Below are positions 57,725 to 64,000 of a stretch of 64,000 nt of DNA, piece by piece. The stretch spans positions 1-64,000 of the forward strand of contig CAIPDP010000200.1 of the NCBI GenBank assembly GCA_903863845.1. Direction: 5' to 3'. Numbering within the stretch: the stretch's first letter is position 1; each line of letters opens with the position of its first letter. This DNA is from an uncultured Mucilaginibacter sp. (GTDB lineage Bacteria > Bacteroidota > Bacteroidia > Sphingobacteriales > Sphingobacteriaceae). Below the pieces are notes generated by a model. It worked only from the letters and a program-made list of their open reading frames with translations, was not told the DNA's origin and did not search any database. The position numbers and the translations under genes are program-made.

Positions 57725-57790
57725 TTACAAAAATAGCTCTTGGAGTGATTGGAGGGTAAGGGTTTAACAGTATTTAACGGACTGTTATGG

Positions 57791-58042
57791 TTATCGAAGT
57801 GTATTATTAGTTAATTGCTTTCTGGCTTTTGCTTTGACCTGTTCCCAAAGGATCCCAGGTTCTTTACCGCTTTCAAAAGAATCAATTCTGATTTGAAGTT
57901 CATTTAGAAAGGCTTCGCATTCCCACAAATTTACTGCGTTAATACCCTCAATCCCGAACGAATATAGCGCCTCCCCCGGATACTTGTTATCATCAGCGGA
58001 AATTTGGTTTTTAACGTTTATCCGTGTTGCTACTTTTTTCAT
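57791..58042 (-). CDS. hypothetical protein
   Basis: Intact 83-aa ORF in an otherwise non-coding gap. Confidence 0.5.
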   Translation of the reverse strand: MKKVATRINVKNQISADDNKYPGEALYSFGIEGINAVNLWECEAFLNELQIRIDSFESGKEPGILWEQVKAKARKQLTNNTLR

Positions 58043-58080
58043 TTACTAAAATAAAGAAACAAATAAAACGAAATTATAAC

Positions 58081-61000
58081 CTAATTCAACATCGGCTGCA
58101 CATGTGTCAATTGATGGATCTCGTCCAATAACTCATCATTCGGGTTCACTTTATAGGTTTTTGACGGGAGCTCGATCAAAATCGATTCTTCAATATCCTT
58201 TACCAGAAAACGCAGCGTACAATTTTTTACTGGGTACTTTTTGTTATTACTTTCAACGATCTGCTGCAGGCCGTCCACCAGGCTATCATTCAGAGAATTA
58301 AGTTCGAGGCAAACGGTAATTGATTTTGCCAGTTTATCCCGCACCTCGGTCAACAAACCGATGGAGCTAATGCGCAGGTCCCAATTATCTTTTTGTTTGA
58401 ATTTTTCATCGATACTGCCTTTGATCTGCAAAAAATAACCTTCCACCATCAGGTTACGGTATTTGATATAATCATCGCCGAATAGGGCAAATTCGTAGGA
58501 GTCGAAATAATCCTCCAGCATAAAAGTGCCAAAAGGTTTGCCCGTCTTGGTCATTTTATGCTGCACATTGGAAGCCAGGCCACCAACGCTGATCTCACCG
58601 CGTTTACGCAATTCGGCAAAGGCCACCTTGATATCGTCGCCTCCCTCCCCTGATCGTGCTTTTTGCATGATCTTCAGGTCGGATACCGTTGTATTGCAAT
58701 AGCGGTTAAGCTCCAGTTTGTAATTGTCAAGCGGATGCCCGGTCAGGTAAATACCGATCACATCTTTCTCATATTTTAATTTTTCGATCAGCGGAAACTC
58801 TTCTGATTCAGGCAGCGGTGGTTCGGGAATATAAGAAGCCACGGCTCCGCCAAATAATGAAACCTGCGAACTGCTTTGGGTGTTCTGGTAATCATTAGCG
58901 TATTTGATCATGCGTTCGATCCCATTGAGCAGGCCATTTTCTGTTTTTGCAAAAAATTGCGCACGATTGTATTTAAACTCGTCAAAAGCCCCGCTGTAAA
59001 CCAGGTTCTCGTAGGATTTTTTATTCACCGAACGCACGTTTGAGCGCCGGGCAAAATCATAGATACTTTGATACGGACCATTGGCAACCCGTTCCTCAAT
59101 AATACTTTCGATTGCCTTATCTCCTACTCCTTTCACACCTGTCAAACCAAAACGTACCTGCCCTTTGTCGTTTACAGCAAAAGCCATGTCAGATTCGTTG
59201 ATATCCGGACCAAGTACAGGCACACCCATACGCCGGCATTCCTCCATAAAGAAGGATATCTTTTCAATGCTGTTCTGGTTATTTAATACCGCCGCCATAT
59301 ACTCAGCCGGATAATGGGCCTTTAAATAAGCTGTCTGGTAGGCAACAAACGCGTAACAGGTGGAATGCGATTTATTAAAGGCATATTGTGCAAAGGCTTT
59401 CCAGTCGTTCCAAATCTTGGTCAGTTTATCCTGGGCATGGCCTTTGGCAGTTGCACCAGACATAAACTGGGCCTCCATCTTGTTCAGCACCTCGATCTGC
59501 TTTTTACCCATTGCCTTACGCAAAACGTCGGCATCACCTTTGCTGAATCCGGCGAGTTTTTGCGATAAAAGCATCACCTGTTCCTGGTATACGGTGATAC
59601 CATAGGTCTCGCCCAGGTATTCCTCCATATCGTCCAGATCGAAGGTGATCGGCTCCAGTCCGTGCTTACGTTTGATGAAGTTTGGTATGTACTCAATCGG
59701 ACCCGGACGGTATAGGGCATTCATGGCGATCAAATCCTCAAACTTATCCGGTTTCAGCTCGCGGAGGTACATTTGCATACCATCACTTTCAAACTGGAAC
59801 GTTCCGTTGGTGTCGCCCCGTTGGTACAATTCAAATGTTTGCTGATCTTCTAAGGATATATAATCTATATCAATTTCAACATTATGGTTTTGTTTGATCA
59901 GCCGCAGCGCATCTTTAATGATCGTGAGCGTTTTAAGCCCCAGGAAGTCCATCTTGATAACGCCTGCATCCTCGATTACGCGACCGTCAAACTGTGTAAC
60001 CAGCAGGTCGGAATCTTTAGCGGTGGCTACGGGAACAATATTGGTCAGGTCATCAGGCGCAATGATGATGCCAGCGGCATGCACACCGGTATTACGTACC
60101 GAGCCTTCTAGCTTTTCTGCTTCGCGGAGCACGATACCTTTCAAACCCGGGTCATTGTATATCTCTTTTAATTCCGGAACCTGGTCGATAGCCGCACGCA
60201 GGGTAATTCCGAGCGTTTCAGGCACCAGCTTTTTCAAGGCGTTAACTTCAGAGAGGGGCATATCCAATACCCGTCCAACGTCCTGTATGCTGGTACGGGC
60301 AGCCATTGAGCCATAAGTGATGATCTGCGCCACCTGGTTACGGCCGTATTTATCAACTACATAATCAATTACCTTTTGACGGCCGGCGTCATCGAAGTCG
60401 GTATCAATATCGGGCATCGACTTACGGTCGGGATTTAGGAACCTTTCGAAAAGGAGATTATATTTTATCGGATCGATATTGGTGATCCCGGTACAGTAAG
60501 CAACCACTGAACCGGCAGCCGAACCACGTCCCGGCCCGATGAAAACGCCCATTTCCCTGCCCGATTTAATAAAGTCGGATACAATAAGAAAGTATCCGGC
60601 AAAACCCATTGTTCGGATAGTGAATAACTCGAAATCAATTCGCTCCTGTACTTCGGGGCTGATATCCTTATAGCGTTCCTTGGCTCCTGTATAAGTTAAA
60701 TGCTTCAGGTACTCCCATTGGTTCATGTTCTCGGATTCAGGTCCACTATGGATCTTGAATTCGGGAGGAATAGGGAAATTAGGCAGCATAATATCCCTTT
60801 TCAGCTTCAACACTTCCACCTTATCGACGATCTCGTTGGTGTTATCGAGTGCCTCAGGCAGATCATGAAAGAGCTTGCCCATTTCATCCTGCGTTTTAAA
60901 GTAAAACTGGTCGTTCGGGAAACCGAAGCGATAGCCTTTACCACCTTCTTCATCCGTTGCGATAGGAGTGCTCTGCATATCGCCGGTATTTACGCAAAGT

Positions 61001-61665
61001 AAAATATCATGCGCGTTAGAGTCCTGTTGATCAACGTAGTGTGAGTCGTTAGAACAAATAACTTTTACCTGGTGCTTTTTGGCAAATTTTAGCAGACTGT
61101 TGTTGACGATTTCCTGCTCGGGTATATTATGGCGCTGTAGCTCGATATAATAATCTTCTCCAAAAAGATCAAGCCACCATTTGAATTCCTTTTCACCTTC
61201 ATCTTCCCCATTTTTTAAAATAGCCTGCGGCACCGATGCGCCTATACAACAAGTGGTAGCGATCAGTCCTTTATGGTATTGCAGGATCAATTCTTTATCG
61301 ATCCGTGGCCATTTACTGTAAAGGCCCTCAATATAGCCCAGGGAGCAAAGCTTTACCAGATTGCGATATCCCTCAGCATTTTTCGCGAGCAGCAACTGGT
61401 GATGCCTGACATCCTTTTTCTCTTTCGTAAATTGTTTTTTATGACGATCCTCTACCACATAAAATTCGCAACCTACTATCGGCTTGATATTATGTTTTCC
61501 CGCTTCGGCAACAAACTTAAACACACCAAACATATTACCATGGTCGGTAATGGCAAGCGCCTTCATACCGTCGGCGGCTGCTTTTTTGTAAAGTTTGGAT
61601 ATATCGGCCGCCCCGTCTAATAACGAGAACTGCGTATGTACGTGTAAGTGCGAAAAATCTGGCAT
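58081..61665 (-). CDS. dnaE: DNA polymerase III subunit alpha
   Basis: FSHLHVHTQFSLLDGAADISKLYKKA PHP domain; GRGSAAGSVVAYCTGITNIDPIKYNLLFERFLNPDRKSMPDIDTDFDD. Confidence 0.97.
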   Translation of the reverse strand: MPDFSHLHVHTQFSLLDGAADISKLYKKAAADGMKALAITDHGNMFGVFKFVAEAGKHNIKPIVGCEFYVVEDRHKKQFTKEKKDVRHHQLLLAKNAEGYRNLVKLCSLGYIEGLYSKWPRIDKELILQYHKGLIATTCCIGASVPQAILKNGEDEGEKEFKWWLDLFGEDYYIELQRHNIPEQEIVNNSLLKFAKKHQVKVICSNDSHYVDQQDSNAHDILLCVNTGDMQSTPIATDEEGGKGYRFGFPNDQFYFKTQDEMGKLFHDLPEALDNTNEIVDKVEVLKLKRDIMLPNFPIPPEFKIHSGPESENMNQWEYLKHLTYTGAKERYKDISPEVQERIDFELFTIRTMGFAGYFLIVSDFIKSGREMGVFIGPGRGSAAGSVVAYCTGITNIDPIKYNLLFERFLNPDRKSMPDIDTDFDDAGRQKVIDYVVDKYGRNQVAQIITYGSMAARTSIQDVGRVLDMPLSEVNALKKLVPETLGITLRAAIDQVPELKEIYNDPGLKGIVLREAEKLEGSVRNTGVHAAGIIIAPDDLTNIVPVATAKDSDLLVTQFDGRVIEDAGVIKMDFLGLKTLTIIKDALRLIKQNHNVEIDIDYISLEDQQTFELYQRGDTNGTFQFESDGMQMYLRELKPDKFEDLIAMNALYRPGPIEYIPNFIKRKHGLEPITFDLDDMEEYLGETYGITVYQEQVMLLSQKLAGFSKGDADVLRKAMGKKQIEVLNKMEAQFMSGATAKGHAQDKLTKIWNDWKAFAQYAFNKSHSTCYAFVAYQTAYLKAHYPAEYMAAVLNNQNSIEKISFFMEECRRMGVPVLGPDINESDMAFAVNDKGQVRFGLTGVKGVGDKAIESIIEERVANGPYQSIYDFARRSNVRSVNKKSYENLVYSGAFDEFKYNRAQFFAKTENGLLNGIERMIKYANDYQNTQSSSQVSLFGGAVASYIPEPPLPESEEFPLIEKLKYEKDVIGIYLTGHPLDNYKLELNRYCNTTVSDLKIMQKARSGEGGDDIKVAFAELRKRGEISVGGLASNVQHKMTKTGKPFGTFMLEDYFDSYEFALFGDDYIKYRNLMVEGYFLQIKGSIDEKFKQKDNWDLRISSIGLLTEVRDKLAKSITVCLELNSLNDSLVDGLQQIVESNNKKYPVKNCTLRFLVKDIEESILIELPSKTYKVNPNDELLDEIHQLTHVQPMLN

Positions 61666-61682
61666 AACTGATCTGGATCACC

Positions 61683-61700
61683 TCCCGATAAATACCGGGA
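61683..61700. repeat. dispersed palindrome variant TCCCGATAAATACCGGGA upstream of dnaE
   Basis: Arms match the TCCCGATA/TATCGGGA family with one change. Confidence 0.6.
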
Positions 61701-61830
61701 CCCGGGGAATACAAATCTATCAAAACAGCCGAAATTTCTTGAGTACATTTATGCACACTTTACTTTGATATTAACATTTGTGCATGTGCTTAAATACTAA
61801 ATAATTGAACTAAAACCTTATCATTGCCCC

Positions 61831-62250
61831 ATGTTGACTACCATTCCGCTTCAGATCATCGACTTACACGACGATGGGTTTCACCCGCTGATAACTGTCT
61901 CTGTTTTTGGAAAAATATTTAAGTTGGTGCTCGACACAGGTGCATCAAGAACCGCTTTCGATCATAGCACAATTCTTCAGGAAAATATCGAGATCAAATC
62001 AAGCGATCGCTTGTCAACCGGACTGGGTACCAATAGCATGGTTTCGCATACAGCAATCATCAGCGATTTGCACCTGGACGAATTATTGATCGAACCATTT
62101 GAAGTTGCCGTGCTCGACCTTTCGGGAATCAATATCGCTTACCGGCAATTAGATCAGGCGGAAGTATTGGGAGTTTTGGGTGGAGATATTTTGGTGAAAT
62201 ATAATGCGGTTATAGACTACGGGGCAGCGATGCTTACCTTTCAATCCTGA
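61831..62250 (+). CDS. retropepsin-like aspartic protease domain protein
   Basis: FKLVLDTGASRTAFD active-site motif; VLGVLGGDILVKYNAVIDYGAAML. Confidence 0.88.
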   Translation: MLTTIPLQIIDLHDDGFHPLITVSVFGKIFKLVLDTGASRTAFDHSTILQENIEIKSSDRLSTGLGTNSMVSHTAIISDLHLDELLIEPFEVAVLDLSGINIAYRQLDQAEVLGVLGGDILVKYNAVIDYGAAMLTFQS

Positions 62251-64000
62251 TCAAAGCTTCACAAACTTCGCCTGCCCAACAAGACTGTTGTTGGCAGTAT
62301 TAACCACTTGTATAAGATAGGTACCTGTCAGCAAATCGCTCACATTAGCGCCCCAGTTAGATTGGTTCAATGTTGCACTACGCACAACAATACCAAGGCT
62401 ATTACTTAACATCACCCGATATTTGCCGGTGCCTGAGTTTGGTACGTTGATCGTCAGGTTGATGACATTGCGGGTAGGGTTCGGGTAAAGTGACACCGGA
62501 TGGCTACTACGATCAACAATATCGATGCCGACAGTATTAGAATACGTTATATTACCATCAATATCTTGTTGCATCAGCCGGTAAACATTTTGCCCATAGG
62601 CAGGGCTTTTATCAACTAAACCATAGTTACCCAAATCACTCGAGGAAATTATGCCAATATCGGTGAAAGAATTGCTATTGTTGATACTCCTTTGCACCGT
62701 AAAGTTAGTATAGTTTTGTTCGTTGACTGTAGACCAGTTGAGTTGCACCTGCGTGCCCTGGTCGACAGGAGCGCCAGTGAACTTTACAAGTTTATAAGCA
62801 TAAGCTGAATCTTCGCGAATATTTAACCTAAACCTGGCTGATCCAAATGAATTAGTATCTGCTTTAGCGATTGCAAAGCTATACAAGGGGTTTTTCCGAA
62901 GATCAACAGAATCCTTTTTATAAGTGTCTATCAGCCAAATATCATAAAGCATCGGCACCTGGCTTATCGCAGTCAATTTTAATTGGTAATTACCGTCAGC
63001 CGAGGCGCCTATTTTCAAAGGTATAGTCAGTGTTTGTTTGTTTTTAGGGAGAGGCACCTGGCCTATCGCTAAAGGCACATTATCGCTGGAGATACTTGAG
63101 ATACTCACGGCGCCGGTTCCGGTCCGATACCTTGCATCAATCATTGGATTGAACGCTGTGGTAGCATTATTGTCAAAACTGATGATACTTTCGTCGCTAT
63201 TGATAGAGTCTTTCGCCATTTGCAAGCGAATATATTGGATGGTGGCATTTGTATTAACTGGTTTACCCATAAACAAGGTAGATCCTACAACTGCCTGTGT
63301 ATTAGTTTTGGCACTCTCGCTGAATACCAATTGTGGCGAAGCTCCGGTTGCCTGCACAAAAAAGCCAACTCCGCTACCAATTATATTATTTGCACCATTT
63401 GTTCCACCCGAGCCCGAATGACCTGCACTATAAACACCATAATTGCCAGAGCCTTGTAATCCGGATGGTATCAACTGATAGCAAAAGCTGGCCACATTAG
63501 GAGCATAAATACCGGCTGAAGTGTTAGTAGCGCTATATTGATCCCAATCGATCGAACTGGCATAAGGATTACCGACCAGATTTGCACCTTCAATAGCAAC
63601 ATTACCTGAAATCGTTGTGTTGCCGAGGTTTGATGACGACGCTGTATACCAATCTCTAACGGTAATTGTTCCTTGATTCAAAATACCGGTAGCCATTAGC
63701 GTATCGTTAGTTGCCGCGGCGCCCGCCATGGTTAATTTAGCTAAAGTGGCTTGTTTGCGGCTGCCCCGGTAGTAAAACATAAAACCGTTTCCAACCGGTA
63801 TATTGTATGGGCCGCCATCAACGTCCAACAAATAGTTAAGTGTATCTGTAATTCTATTGATCCCGCGGAAGTTGCTGGTTAGAAAAGTTGAATAAGTTGG
63901 TGCGAGGTTTTCACGGTAAAGATAGATGGTCGGATTACCTGTTTTGTCGAAACCACCAGTAGTGCCCGTAGTACCTGTCGTATAAATCGCACGGCTAAGG
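62251..64000 (-). CDS. T9SS type A sorting-domain-containing protein, truncated at the window edge
   Basis: C-terminal VSLYPNPTRNVINLTINVPNSGTGKYRVMLSNSLGIVVRSATL...GTYLIQVVNTANNSLVGQAKFVKL; frame stays open from 63831 to 64000. Confidence 0.88.
   Translation of the reverse strand, partial: LSRAIYTTGTTGTTGGFDKTGNPTIYLYRENLAPTYSTFLTSNFRGINRITDTLNYLLDVDGGPYNIPVGNGFMFYYRGSRKQATLAKLTMAGAAATNDTLMATGILNQGTITVRDWYTASSSNLGNTTISGNVAIEGANLVGNPYASSIDWDQYSATNTSAGIYAPNVASFCYQLIPSGLQGSGNYGVYSAGHSGSGGTNGANNIIGSGVGFFVQATGASPQLVFSESAKTNTQAVVGSTLFMGKPVNTNATIQYIRLQMAKDSINSDESIISFDNNATTAFNPMIDARYRTGTGAVSISSISSDNVPLAIGQVPLPKNKQTLTIPLKIGASADGNYQLKLTAISQVPMLYDIWLIDTYKKDSVDLRKNPLYSFAIAKADTNSFGSARFRLNIREDSAYAYKLVKFTGAPVDQGTQVQLNWSTVNEQNYTNFTVQRSINNSNSFTDIGIISSSDLGNYGLVDKSPAYGQNVYRLMQQDIDGNITYSNTVGIDIVDRSSHPVSLYPNPTRNVINLTINVPNSGTGKYRVMLSNSLGIVVRSATLNQSNWGANVSDLLTGTYLIQVVNTANNSLVGQAKFVKL

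Noticed and set aside
58104-61620. Numerous plus-strand ORFs opposite dnaE
   Set aside because: Antisense shadow ORFs of a conserved polymerase gene.
1-64000. tRNA or rRNA genes
   Set aside because: All gaps between genes were scanned by eye for cloverleaf or rRNA motifs and none was convincing; a tRNAscan-SE/Infernal run would be decisive.

Overview
The window reads as a Bacteroidota chromosome segment. Gene content (GLPGLI protein, PorT, T9SS sorting domains, SusC-like motifs, NuoH-N) suggests a Sphingobacteriaceae member, possibly Mucilaginibacter- or Pedobacter-like; that placement is inference. It is mostly housekeeping: a minus-strand nuoH-I-J-K-L-M-N operon with two extra genes inserted, a uppS-bamA-ompH(x3)-murI envelope cluster, nadK, porT, ubiE, engB, dnaE, an ECF sigma locus, a GMC oxidoreductase/subunit-3 pair, and a T9SS cargo gene cut by the right edge. 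I saw no rRNA, tRNA, CRISPR array, prophage or complete transposon. The least-explained content is intergenic. Several unrelated short-period repeat families occur: a 25-unit heptamer array, 9-mer arrays, a 15-mer array, and 84-bp hairpin-bearing tandem repeats at two loci. In three cases the repeat array includes the stop codon of the neighbouring gene. An 18-bp palindrome (TCCCGATAGCTATCGGGA and variants) recurs about seven times and twice sits beside the 9-mer arrays. Other points worth a second look are a six-fold 31-aa repeat protein next to an ECF sigma factor, a MuiA/DUF4139-like protein with a SusC-type segment embedded in the nuo operon, a decayed secreted-protein gene missed by the ORF track, and a murI promoter candidate inside a terminator U-tract. 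All family names come from reading motifs by eye; no database search was run.
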